The translations under genes were made by a program, and so were the position numbers. Positions 50,101-61,242 of a stretch of 64,000 nucleotides of DNA are shown here, one piece after another. Each line of letters starts with the position of its first letter. The first letter of the stretch is position 1. A model generated the notes under the pieces. The model searched no databases. It had not been told where the DNA came from and worked only from the letters and a program-made list of their open reading frames with translations. The stretch comes from Balamuthia mandrillaris (taxonomy: Eukaryota; Discosea; Longamoebia; Balamuthiidae), in contig JAVKOQ010000014.1 in NCBI GenBank assembly GCA_031835245.1, forward strand, positions 356,001 through 420,000, read 5' to 3'.

Positions 50101-51567
50101 CAGGAGAGTGCCGTTGTAGAAGACTTACAACCTCATCGACGCTATCGCGGTATTCCGTAAAGATGATGACACGAGTCTCACTAGCCTTACTTTCCTCTAG
50201 GAATAGAGTAAAGTGAGTGAGGAGCATGTAGAAAGAGAAGGCAAAATAAAAATAGCAAGGAGAGTTGATACCAAAGTGAGCAGTGACAATTTCTAACAGC
50301 TTCTCAAGTTTTGGGTGGTTGAAATCGCCCTGGTCACACGTTTGTTCAAGCAAAAGCTTCAAGTTTTGAAACTCATTCATGTTGATCATCCCCTTCTTTG
50401 CTTTGGAGGTAACCTTGCCAGAATTTATCTTTTTTTCCAAGTCTTCGAGGTAGGAAGACACGCTCTTGAGGCCATGATTGTTGAAGAGGCCCCATCCGTG
50501 AAAAAGGGTAATGGCCAGGGCGAACTGTGCATGGATCATACCGTAGCGATTGGGCGGAATAGCGGGTGAGGGAGCAGCTGTGAACTTCTTTTGAGCAGTC
50601 ACCAGCATGAATTTGCTGACCTTCTCCGGGTCGTCGCACCAAAAGGCGTGGAGGCCGTGCAACATACGAAGAGGGATTTTGAGAAGCTCGAGAAATTGTT
50701 GCCTGACTAGTTGCATTTCTGGGGAGAGAGGCAGTTTTATCATTTCCATCTTGGTGGTGTTTACATAGCTGCGCACGTCGATATCCTCGTTTGTCCGCGT
50801 TTCTAGGTGGCTTATGAGCAGGTTCTCTATTACTCGTTGCACCGACTTAACGTCATCTGTAAATGCATGAATGAATGAATGAATGAATGTTAAGTCATTA
50901 CTTAAGACCAACAAAGGAAAGAGATAGCACTTACTGCCAGGAGTGGCGCTTAAGGCCAAGACGCGAAAGAAACGGGTACTTGCAGCAATCTATTAAATGA
51001 ATGCCAGAATTATAAACAGTAAATCAAAGGGGATAGAGAAGACGACACCAAGGTGGTATATTCAAAATTGAATTGACCACTTTAAACGTACCGACTTGAC
51101 GACTTTGCAGTAAGCATAGGCTCCCTGTGCGCGATGCGCTTCATCTACGACAAGGCAGACGATGTTTTTAGGAACACAAGTGTCACGGCTTATGTCGTTT
51201 TCGATGACTTGAGGAGTAACAAAGAAAACACGTTTTGTGCGCCACAACTCGCTTCGTACATGTGGGGACAGCGAGCCCGTCATCAAAGCTGTTTCTTCCT
51301 TGGGAATGCCCATTATTTTGAAGCACGCCTCTTCCTGTTGCGCGACCAACGGTTTTGTCGGTGCCATGAAAACAACTTTGGCAGGTTCAGGGAACCATCT
51401 GTAAAAGTTATACATGACCACGGCCGCTATGAAGGTTTTGCCTAAGCCCGTTGGCAAGCTCACCAGTGTGTTTCTGAACAGCGCATTCTTGGTAATGGAG
51501 TATTGGTAGTCTCGTCTTGGGTAATTGGCTGCAGTGAAGGAGACATTAGTGCAACTTTCCAAGAGAA

Positions 51568-51640
<73 letters not shown>

Positions 51641-52404
51641 AGAGAAAAATCGGAGCAGAATCGCACAAGGGTAAATCCAGGTGGCAGCTTTATCCAGGTC
51701 AATAAGAGGTGGCGAGTCATATTCCGGGAAGTTGAAATCCTCCAGAGTCATACTGGGGGCTTGCTTCGTGTTTCTTTGGAGAGTGGTACGTTTCTTCTTC
51801 TCGCCATCTACTGTTGATGGAGCTGCGTCTTCGGAGGCAGCTCCTGTATGTGTTCCTTTGTCTTCTTCTGGAGGTTTGGAGGGGTGCTGATTCTTGCCTT
51901 TGCGAGACGCAGGGCTGCCACGCCCTCTACCCCTACCGCTAGCTCTGCCTCGCCCTGCTTTTGCTGAAAGGGAGGGTACTGTAGATTGTGTGTTGTTCCG
52001 AGCAAGAAAGCTAGAAGCATTCATAACCGGACTTGCATTACTGCGCGAAGAGGAAGAAGAGGTGGAGAAGGGCGTGGAACTATGGGCAGGAATGGTAGGA
52101 GTCGTGGTTCGTTTTGATTGTGGTGCGGAGCTACTTCCTCGTGGAGAAGAAAGTGTTTGTATTTGGAGGGCATAGCCTCGCACGGTGTTGCACTCTTGTG
52201 CCCCGTTGTGACCATTGGCGCCGTTGAAAGCAGAAGTTGTAGAGGAAGGTTGTGTGTTTGTTTGCCGTTGAGAACCGTTCAGGTACTGCTGTTCGATTTT
52301 ATACAAGGCATCAAAGATCTCCTCATCGAACGTTTCGTCCTGCAATTAGAGCCAACTCTTAGCCAGCCAGCCAAGATAAAAGCGCAGTGCTGCCCACGTA
52401 CCAT
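44175..52404 (-). CDS. FANCM: FANCM/Hef-type DNA helicase with RanBP2 zinc finger and ERCC4-like end
   Basis: Fork-remodelling SF2 translocase of the Fanconi anaemia pathway. Many exons. The ATG is the last codon of exon 1 (52404-52402), followed by exon 2 from 52339 ([20 protein letters not shown]). Helicase motifs: [24 protein letters not shown] (Walker A), [33 protein letters not shown] (DEAH), [20 protein letters not shown] and [13 protein letters not shown] long disordered Ser/Thr/Pro-rich region (about 46400-48870) has an acidic [11 protein letters not shown] element typical of FANCM and a RanBP2-type zinc finger, [20 protein letters not shown]. The C-terminus has an ERCC4-like fold ([17 protein letters not shown]) and a helix-hairpin-helix ([17 protein letters not shown]). 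The nuclease ERKxxxD motif reads LRKKHEE, so nuclease activity is unlikely, as in vertebrate FANCM. Confidence 0.92.
48033..48064. repeat. Short GAA/TTC run in FANCM coding sequence (poly-Ser)
   Basis: GAA run on the + strand encodes Ser (TCT/TTC context) on the FANCM strand. It is coding low complexity, not intronic. Confidence 0.7.
51564..51637 (-). repeat. (CT)n microsatellite (GA on + strand) in FANCM intron
   Basis: GA run of about 70 bases inside a minus-strand intron upstream of the Walker A exon; pyrimidine on the sense strand. Confidence 0.95.
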
Positions 52405-52842
52405 GCTTGTTCAGCGGGAACCCTTTAAATTCCCAATACAAACGGTTTGGTTCTTTTTATTTCTTTCTGTCCTTGGTTGCTTCTGCCGAGCGTTATCTGA
52501 GTAACAGGGCGCCTTCTTTCATCTTTGGCCTCTTCTTCGTGTTTGTTTTATGAGGTTGCCCAAAATAATTCCTGGAATTACAAAAAAAAAAACGTTCCTG
52601 CACGTCAGCCATCATCTCCGGTTAGCCCCTCAAACAAAGGGCAAGGTTCTGTTTACGTCAGCACAGCTAACCACACCGGAAATTGGTGACAACTGGCCAC
52701 GGGGGAAGGGTTCCTCCTCTCTTCCGCAGAAGGAGAAAAGAAAAGGAAAAAGTTACGCAGTGTGAGAACACAGCTCCTCCGTCGCTTGTCGCTTCGTCCA
52801 ACACGCCTTTGCTGACCCCAGTCTTGCGAGTCAAGCGTCAAA
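52405..52842. promoter_or_regulatory. Divergent promoter region, FANCM and glutamine synthetase
   Basis: 438 bp between divergent genes. The FANCM first exon, mostly 5' UTR, lies just to the right of 52404. No further gene is seen. Confidence 0.4.
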
Positions 52843-54735
52843 ATGTTTTCCAAGCTGCGCAGTCCTCAATCCCTTCAGCTCAAGCCGGTTGTTGTCGGGG
52901 CATGCGTGCGTAGTATTTTTGCACTCGTTACACTGGATCAAACACTGACTGACTTTTTGTCAAAAATGCATTGGCCCACTTTGTTTCCCAAACCAAACGA
53001 GCAGTCTCGTCAGCAACGCCTCAACTGGCAAAGGCTGGGACAGGTGGCTTCTTATTCTAGTTCAACGGAGAGCCAACGAAAGGAGAATGTGAAAGAAGCT
53101 CTTGAGTATGCCAAGAAGCAGGGCGCTCAGATGGTTGACTTCAAGGTAAGTGCACTTCTTCTTTCAGTGAGGCAAGAGAAAATGGGGAGAGAAGGGATTC
53201 CAACTGTTGGACCCCCCCCCCAAAAAAAAAAACTCACACTTTGTCTCTTCAAAACCACAATCATCTCAGTTTACAGATTTGTACGGGTCATGGCAACACA
53301 TTCAAGTGCACGCGGCGAACCTGGACGAGGGAGCTTTTCGTAGTGGGTTTGGCTTTGATGGTTCTTCTATTCGTGGCTGGCAACCCATCAATCAGAGCGA
53401 CATGTTGATCCTTCCCGATCCGAAGACCAGAATGATGGATCCATTTGCCAAGCACCCCACCGTCAGCTTTGTCTGTGACGTCGTTGACCCCGTGACCAAG
53501 GAACCTTATCATAAGGATCCGCGTCATGTTGCCAACAAGGTGCGTTCTCCGTTAAAGTGTTCTGATCTCATCATTTTTTGGCTTTTTCTTCGGCTTGGTA
53601 TTATACTCACGCTACATGTTGTTTCCATTTCTTCCGTTTCCTCCCTTTTCCTCCTTCACGTCAGGCCATCCAATACTTGCGCAGCACAGGGGTGGCCCAC
53701 GAATGCGCCGTAGGTCCGGAGGCAGAGTTCTTCGTGTTCGACTCAGTTGCATTCTCCGTCAAGAGCGACGAATCCTTCTACCGTGTGAACTCGGAGGAGG
53801 CTTCATGGACCTCTTCTCAGCCACACAGCGGACACTACAAGATCCGCCCCAAGGAAGGGTACTTCCCGGTAAAGCCCTGGGACAACTTGCAAGATCTCAG
53901 AAGCGAGATGGCTTTAGAAATGGTCAAGCTGGGACTTCATGTGGAAGCCTCTCACCATGAAGTAGCTTCTGCTGGCCAATGCGAAATCGACATTCGGTTT
54001 GGAAGCTTGGTGGAGATGGCTGATGCAATTCAGCTCTACAAATACGTGGTGAAGAATGTGGCCGCCCGAAACAACAAGATTGTGAGCTTTATGCCCAAGC
54101 CTATTGCTGCTGATAACGGCTCCGGAATGCACACTCACGTCTCTCTACACAAGCCCGATGGTACCAATCTCTTCACGGGTGACCAGTATGCTGGCCTCAG
54201 CGACATGGCTTTGTACTTCATCGGTGGATTGATCAAGCATGCCCAAGCCGTGTGTGCCATCACCAACCCCGGCATCAACAGTTACAAGAGGCTGGTTCCT
54301 GGTTTCGAAGCTCCTGTGAATATGGCTTATTCTGGCCGCAACCGTTCTGCCGCCATCCGGATTCCCATCAGTCATCCCAAAGCTCGTCGCTTGGAGTTCC
54401 GTACACCTGATCCCAGCTGCAACCCCTATCTCTCCTTCTCCGCCATCCTTATGGCCGGTCTCGACGGCATTCAGAACAAGTACAGCCCTGGCGCTCCTTT
54501 GGAAAAGGACATCTACTCTCTCTCCGACGAGGAGCTCTCCCAGATTGTCAAGGCTCCCAGGAGTTTGGAAGAAGCTATCAACGCCCTGGAGCAGGATCAC
54601 GAGTTTTTGACCCGTGGTAACGTCTTCAGCAAGGATCTCATCGAAACCTGGGTCTCTCGCAAGAGGCAGTACGAAATTGATCCCTACCGCAAGTTGCCCA
54701 CTCCTTTCGAGTTCCAGATGTACTACGACTGCTGA
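52843..54735 (+). CDS. Glutamine synthetase, bacterial type I (GSI-beta-like), with N-terminal extension
   Basis: Makes glutamine from glutamate, ammonia and ATP. Three exons in phase (52843-53145, 53270-53539, 53665-54735) give 547 residues; bacterial GSI is about 470. Motifs: GSWQHIQVHA, FDGSSIRGW, EAEFFVFDSV, KPIAADNGSGMHTHVSL, NSYKRLVPGFEAPVNMAYSG, RNRSAAIRIP and LEFRTPDPSCNPYLSFSAIL. The end FEFQMYYDC matches GSI-beta, and KDIYSLSDEE aligns with the E. coli adenylylation site KNLYDLPPEE, Tyr conserved. About 75 extra N-terminal residues (MFSKLRSPQSLQLKPVV, later Arg/Gln-rich) could be a mitochondrial presequence. Most eukaryotes use GSII, so bacterial origin is likely. Confidence 0.93.
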
Positions 54736-54812
54736 GTGGCCTTCTTGTTCTCTCTAGATTCTTCTCATTCACCTTTTTCCAGTTTTAATTTCTTCATTTC
54801 AACAACCTGTTT

Positions 54813-54850
<38 letters not shown>

Positions 54851-55015
54851 ATTTTAATGAACAGTCACTTTTTGCTTGGTGGCGGCAATCACAACGGGGT
54901 TTCTTTGAACGCATTATTCTGCTTCTTCTCCTCTTCCTTACTCTGAGAACAGATGATTAGAGCTCTCTCTTATTTTGGTACAGTAATTCGAAACAAGCAG
55001 TTTTGTTGTGCCAAG
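54736..55015. other. Convergent 3' flanks with (CT)n run
   Basis: GS 3' UTR with a CT run at about 54817-54850 and the ArfGAP gene 3' end. No gene seen. Confidence 0.5.
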
Positions 55016-57151
55016 CTAAGCTTCACTGCTACGGTGTGCAGCCAAGGGCTTGGCGTCTTTGGTTTGGGCTGTTGTGACAACTGTGGCGGAGCGACCACGC
55101 ACCTCTTCCAGCACACGAATTGTTTCTTCAGCATTAAGGATCGTAACTTTCCTAGTGCTGGTTGTTGGCTCCTCTGTTGGTGGTGCTGTTGGGTTGCTAC
55201 CAGGAAGATCACGAGGGACAAGTTTGGGAACCTGAGTTGAACTTCGTTCCTTGGTAGACTTTTGAGTGGACCGTCCGCGTGGCGAAAGAAGTCGAAGGAG
55301 ATCATCTCCCTGAGGTCCCTTCTTCATCGCGTCTTTATCTCTCTTGCTTGGGGACTTGGGTCTATCAGCCTCTTTGGCGCTTCCGCCTGATTTTTTGGAC
55401 TTTCTGCTGTGCTGTTGTTGTTGGGCCGCCTCAGAGTTCTTTCTGCTACTGCCCTCTCCTCCTTTGCTGCCACTGTCATTGTTTTGATTGGAAGGTTTGA
55501 CAGCTGGTACGAAGGTGTTAATACTTCTCCAGGGACAGTCTGGGTCGCTCAACGGGTTTTTGAACAGTTGCATCTCATATTTCGCACGTATCCATTGCTC
55601 CCGAATGTAGCTTGTCCAAGAGATAAGAAACGAGGTTACCACGATGTTCACACTTTAAAACCGTGGGATAGATGCAAACTTACGGTGGATCATCTGGGCC
55701 AATTGGTTTGGCTCCAGGAGGCACATTGAACAGAAAATATTCGTTGGCCTTTTTGTTACCGAGCTGCTCTATAAACTGACAAATATGAAAACATTAGCAG
55801 AGAGGAACATAATCGTTGCGTTAAAGACAAAAAATTATACTCACATCCAATGTTTCTTTTTCCAGTTTATCCATAGTGATGGAGCGAACTTGAGAAATAT
55901 GAACGCCAAGCTTCCGATGAACTCCACTGCAAGCAATGCATATAAAGATTCCAAGATTTATAGACACCCAGATGGGATCTGTCATAACATATACTATGTA
56001 AGAATGATATTACAAGGTTACTTCAGCAAAAGAACAAACTTACCATTTGCTCCACAGTCCGCGCAGAGCGAGTTTCCTGGGAGCTGTAGCATTGCTCCAA
56101 GCCGTTTTTTGCTTTCTTCAAGTTGATTATCTTCAGATCCACCAATCACATCGCCTGCACCGATATTGCTCTCCCCCTTTCCTTCAGATGTGCCTCTTGG
56201 ATCATCGCTCAGAGAATATTGCAAGTGCGCTCCCATTAACTTGATCTGCACTTCCTGAATAACAGTAACCCATGAGAGCATCTCAGCAGGAGATTCAGTG
56301 GCCACCGAGTATGTTTTTCGAGCTGTAACCAGTTCGAAGCTGTATTTTTTCTTACTTTTTGTAACTCTAGCATTGCAAAACAAGACATCTATTGTTTCTG
56401 ATATGCTAGATCCCCTTTTTTCCCCCTGTTGCCATGTGGCAGAAAAGATCCTGTTAAAAGGAGAAAGTGTGGCGAGTGAATTCCTGTGGTGTGGAGATGA
56501 TTTTACCTTATCGTCTTTGAAGAAATCAATCTTTCCTTGCTGTAATACCATCCACACGTGTTTCCATCCTCGAAGCCCTCCTTTTTGAACGCTTACCCAA
56601 CCTTCCTTCTCCGGTCGCTTAAAGAATGAATGTCTGTCTGTAGGTGATCCAACAATGACATTAGTTTGCAGCTTATCTCTCTCATGAAACTTATCAATGT
56701 TACGATGCCGAATCTCAGAAGAAAGTCGAGCATCGCCAAGGGAAGCCCTTCTTAATGCTGGAGGCTCCACTGGCGTGAACCCTACTGAAAGGGGACTCGT
56801 TGTTTCCTCGACTGTTTCTTCTTGTTCCTCCTCTATTCCTTCCTCTTCCTCTTCTTCTGTCTCTTCCTCTTCCTCCTCCGCTTCTACCACTTCTATTACT
56901 GTTGCTTCTCCTCTACTTACTCTTGGTTCTAGTGTAACTCGGTCTTTCATTTTTTCTTCTGCGTTCTGTTCTTGTTTTTCTTCATCGCCTGGTTCTTTTT
57001 GTTCTTTGGTCTCCAGTTGTTGACGTGACGGTGATAGGAGAGGGATGAAGTAGGCAATCTGTTTCGCTACGGTGGTAGCACTTTCCACGGGTCCATCAGC
57101 TACCACTACAGACGCTTGAGCGTGCAGTGGATTGGTTTCCGCCTTATCTAG

Positions 57152-57198
<47 letters not shown>

Positions 57199-58255
57199 GC
57201 AACATCATGTGTAACGATCCATCCTTGTGAGATCTTCCGTGTTCACTACCATCCGCCTCCTTGAACGTGACTGCAGCAAGAGCACTGGTTGCCTTCTTCA
57301 GGCGTCGCTCACGATGCACCGCCCTTTTGCTGCTTTTCTTTGGGCGGGCTACAGATTCGCGCCCTTCTGGAGTTGCCTGCGCTCGTGCTTCATCCCTTTG
57401 TTGGTGCGCTGTTCTCTGTTGTGAAGACAAGAATTAGGTTCCAGTATGGTTGTTGGGTGGGGTACAAGCAGGTCAACATACAGTGCGAATGAGAGCAAAG
57501 GCTCCGCGCAGCGCCACTATCCAGAGAAAGTACTCAAATTCTTCTTCAGCCCGAAGCATCACCGTGCAGTTGTCCTTCTCCAACCCGAAGCTGTGGGGTT
57601 TGTCAGAAACCACGCCTTCTTTCAGATGATAGTCTGGCAACGAGTATTCCTCCGCCATTGCTTTGCACTGTACAGAATAACACAATAAGCATAGTGGTGA
57701 AGGAGACAGAGAGAGAAGAGGAGGGAAGCAAGTAACCTTGTGATCGACAAAAGCAGCCAGCTTTCCATCATTCAACACAAACCAGAAGGGCTCCCAGCGG
57801 TTATGTTTGTTCAGTTTACAAAGTTGACCTTTTTTTTGGGGCGCCTCAAACCGGGCCGCCACTGTTGTTGCGCAACGAACCTCCAACAATAAGAAGGAGA
57901 ACAAACAAGACGATATTTTTCAATCTACGGTACCTTTCACCACTGGGTTTAACGGTCTGGACGTTTCTCGTGTCGGAGAACAGCTGTCTTCTTCTAGTTT
58001 ATCGGTTGTTTGTGTCTCTGCATCTTTTGTCCGCACAAGGGAAAAAGCACCTGTGCTTCTAGTGCCAACCTTGTCACGTTGAGGAGAAGCATTTTCGGGA
58101 GGTAATTTAGCTTTAAAGTTGTCACAACAAGATGAGAAGTTACTCATGTTCAATGAGCGCTTTTGTGTTGATAAACGCGTTGTTGCGTGGGAAAGTTTGT
58201 TAAGTCTGGGCGGTCTGATTCCTTTTTCAGGAACGCAATGAGTAAAAAATGACAT
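55016..58255 (-). CDS. Double-PH ArfGAP protein
   Basis: GTPase-activating protein for Arf, acting at membranes through PH domains. About eight exons. The first, 58255-57934 (MSFFTHC), is low-complexity. First PH (split by an intron): [29 protein letters not shown], ending [15 protein letters not shown] basic linker and a poly-Gln run (about 57150-57200) follow, then a Glu-rich region. Second [22 protein letters not shown] to [15 protein letters not shown]. ArfGAP zinc finger formed across a splice: CADC, 16 residues, then CIACSGVHR with the catalytic Arg and [14 protein letters not shown]. The C-terminal tail is Ser/Lys/Pro-rich. The PH-PH-ArfGAP order differs from ACAP (BAR-PH-GAP) and from ADAP (GAP-PH-PH). 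Exons between 55650 and 56010 were placed only approximately. Confidence 0.9.
57151..57199 (-). repeat. (CAA)n poly-Gln coding repeat in ArfGAP gene
   Basis: TTG run on the + strand encodes about 17 consecutive Gln on the minus strand, mostly CAA codons. Confidence 0.95.
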
Positions 58256-59122
58256 GTTTTTGTCCACAGAGTTTGTACAGGGACGAAACTGAGCTTTTCT
58301 TTCCTTCGAAGCGTTAAATTATACTCTTGTGGGTTATATAACACACGAGGGTAAGCTTATGGCCATGTGCGCCCTGACACCAACTTCTCCATTTTTTTCT
58401 ACCATGGAGGTATTTCGTTCCTTATATTGAGTAACGTGACTCAACCTCTTTTCGGAGTTTCTTTCTCCTCTCACTTTTTTTTATTTGTACCTCGTTTTTA
58501 TTTGTACTTGGACATTGTACACACATACACTTTACAGCAACAGGCTTCGCAGAATGAATGGAATAACTTTGCCACTGTTGGGCCTCTTCTTGGCTTACCT
58601 TTTCTCTCCTTCTCTTGGCACCGTCTTTTGTTCTGTTCAGTTCAGTTTTTTTGTTTGTTTTTTAAAAATGGAAACTCTAACAGGTTGTGCTTGTACTGTG
58701 TCCACAATCTCTTTTGATCCAGCTGCAGATGGATGTGATAATCCAACGATTTGTGGTTAGGGTTCTATGCGCGTTTTTGGGCTTATACTTAAGTTTTACA
58801 AAAAAATATTAGTATCTTCTTAAAGAGCAACTCAAGGGCTACAAGAAGATATATTATATGTTTGCTTTTAACAAAATGTAACAGAGTTAGAATATTATTG
58901 ATTAAATAAAGTAATAAAACCATTTTGTGCACAAATTTTGCACAAATACTACTCAATTTCGTGAAATACAAAAAGAAAGAAGAAAGAACAACACGTCAGA
59001 GAGCTTTTTAATCTTGTGGTGCTGATTTTGAGCTTGGACATCCATCTTTTTTCAAACGGTTTGTTGCTACAGTGTTGTTCTTATCATTATTGTTATTTCT
59101 TACTAATATACAACACCTAGGC
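58256..59122. other. AT-rich intergenic region left of the tyrosine-recombinase element
   Basis: 867 bp. 58256-58760 is mixed, with no supportable gene. From about 58780 the sequence becomes markedly AT-rich up to the element. No terminal repeat or target duplication was recognised by eye. Confidence 0.45.
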
Positions 59123-61099
59123 ATGCAACAACCAAAAAACAGTATTATCTCATCTTCTTCTTTTTCATCATCATCATCATCTTCTTCTTCTTCTTCATCA
59201 CTTCGAGAAGCTTTGTTAGCAGAACAAACTGCTGCAATTAGTGCTTCTTATCCAGCTTGTTATTCAAACTATGAGTTATTACGACAACTACTGATTGTTG
59301 AACAGAAAACAAAGAGAGGACATCGCAAACATTTTTATGGCATTAATTGGAAGCAACTGAAAAAACGAATACCAGAAATACGACAATTGATAAAAGAAGA
59401 GAAAGACAAGAAAAGAAGATGACAAGATGCTTCACAATTGGACATCACAACAAAGGAAAAAAATCAGGCCCAGCAAAGTATCGCAACAAAAAGCATTATT
59501 CAAACAGCAAAAGACTTACATTCTACTCTAGGCATCTTTTTTCGATTTGTGGAATTGTGTGAGAGCAAACTTAAGGAAGAAAAAAAGGAAAGAAAAAAGA
59601 AGAAAATGGAAGAAGAGGAAGAGGAGAAAGAGGAGAAAGAGGAAGAAGAGAAAAAGAAGAAACAAGATAAAAAAGATGAAAAGACAGTTGAGCCATTTGA
59701 GCTCTCAGTAATGATGTTATTTGATCAAACACGTCTTCGAGCATTTCATCACTTCTGTCAACTACAGTACAGCAGTCCTAGTACAGTTCGCAATCGTCTA
59801 CTTCATCTATCAAAGACATTACGTTGGTTGTTGACTTTTGACACCATGGCAAAGCATCTTCTTCCTATCAATACAGCTCAAAGATTCTTGCATGAGTCTG
59901 CTCAAGATGCAAAGATGCAACTAAGAACACATACTTCCATGATATACAACGAAAGTGAAATGACATCTTCTGGCCAATTCGTACCACAGGAACGTCTTGC
60001 TTTTGGTGAATGGAATTTGCAAAGATGGAACAAGATCGTGCAAACATATTTTGGTTCTATCAAAGACCAGACCAAAGAAAAGGATAAAAAAGAAGAAAGA
60101 GAAAAAGAAGAAGAAGAAAATGATGATGGAAGCAAGACCACAAACTTCTATGCATCAGTAGGCAAGGAAAAGAGGATGAGAAAAACAGACCAAGTACCTC
60201 TTCCTACTGAACTGCACTCCTTCTTTCAATTTTTCATCCTCAAAATTCGACCTTGGCTCTTGGTACCTTCTACTCAAAATCCACAAGTCAACTTTGATCC
60301 ATTGTGCATCTGGGTTGGAGATAACGGCAATGCTATGGAACTGAACTACTTTGCTAAAGAGGTTTATCATCAAGTAAAGACCTTCAACTCCTTTTTACAT
60401 ATTACACCCATTCAATTTTGACGAACAACTGTAACACGCATCAACAATGAAGAGCATCCTTTGGATTTGTGTGGACAGTCAAAAGAGGACTTTGAAGATG
60501 GAGTGAGCACCTATTTAAATGTCACAAAATCTGTCATGCAAAATCACTACAACAGACACTCAACATTCAAGCGCTCACAAGAAGTGCTTAAGATCTTAGG
60601 AGCACCAGAGATGGAGCACTTGACTTCACATCTTCAACAAGCAAGTCAAACTCATGCTCAATTATTACTGCAACCTCATCAACATAACCATAACAGTCCT
60701 TTTGCCTCAAGACAAATGGAACTCACTCGACCTATACGAACTTCAACAAGTGATAAAGAATGGATGAAACAAAGAAACAAAACAGAAAGTAAAGTACAAC
60801 TGTACAAACAACAGAAAAAAAATAACAAAAGAAAAAAAGATGATAAGGAAGAAAAAGAAGAAACAACAACATTTGATAAAGAATATGCAGAAAAAGAAGA
60901 AGAAAAAGAAGAAGAAAAAGAAAAAGAAGAAGAAGAAGAAACTGAATATGAAATAGAGGCCATTTGTGGAAAACGAAAAAGAAATGGACATTTACAATAT
61001 CAAGTCAAATGGCAAGGCTATGAAAAGACTACTTGAGAGCCTTATAGTAATCTATGGCAATGTTGGCAAGTTATAGAGAAGTATGAGATAAGTTTGTAA
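59123..61099 (+). mobile_element. Crypton-like tyrosine-recombinase element with C-terminal chromodomain
   Basis: One 659-codon frame, ATG 59123 to TAA 61097-61099, interrupted only by three TGA codons (59420, 60419, 61034). Parts: N-terminal region with YGINWKQLKKRIPEIRQL, a SAM-like helical segment SSPSTVRNRLLHLSKTLRW as in tyrosine recombinases, a catalytic domain with LKIRPWLLVP, LCIWVGDNGNAMELNYF and LHITPIQF followed by RTTVTRI (box II Arg), then SVMQNHYNR (candidate nucleophile Tyr), and a chromodomain YEIEAICGKRKRNGHLQYQV, KWQGYEKTT, EPYSNLWQCWQVIEKYE. Lys/Glu-rich inserts interrupt the catalytic region. No reverse transcriptase, capsid or envelope gene is visible, so it is treated as a plain DNA transposon of Crypton type. 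Codon use is much more AT-rich than the host genes. The recombinase family call is from motif spacing only. Confidence 0.6.
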
Positions 61100-61242
61100 T
61101 TGTATTATTAGTTTTTATGTTTTTGTTCCTTGTAATTGTTTATAGTTTTTATCCTGGGAAGGTTTTTCACTATAAACTGTTTTTTTTTAAAAATGTTGAT
61201 TTTTATTTGTTATAAACATGATGGTTCTATTAATTTCTTAGG
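61100..61242. other. 3' flank of the recombinase element
   Basis: Very AT-rich with T-runs (61180-61190). Nothing else seen. Confidence 0.5.

Noticed and set aside
59420-61036. Selenocysteine as the reason for the in-frame UGAs
   Set aside because: The chromodomain site is a Trp position and a DNA recombinase is not a redox enzyme; no SECIS-like element was evident by eye.
59123-61099. Chromovirus or Polinton integrase
   Set aside because: No reverse transcriptase, protease, polymerase B or capsid sequence is nearby, and the catalytic region lacks a convincing DDE layout. Tyrosine-recombinase motifs fit better.
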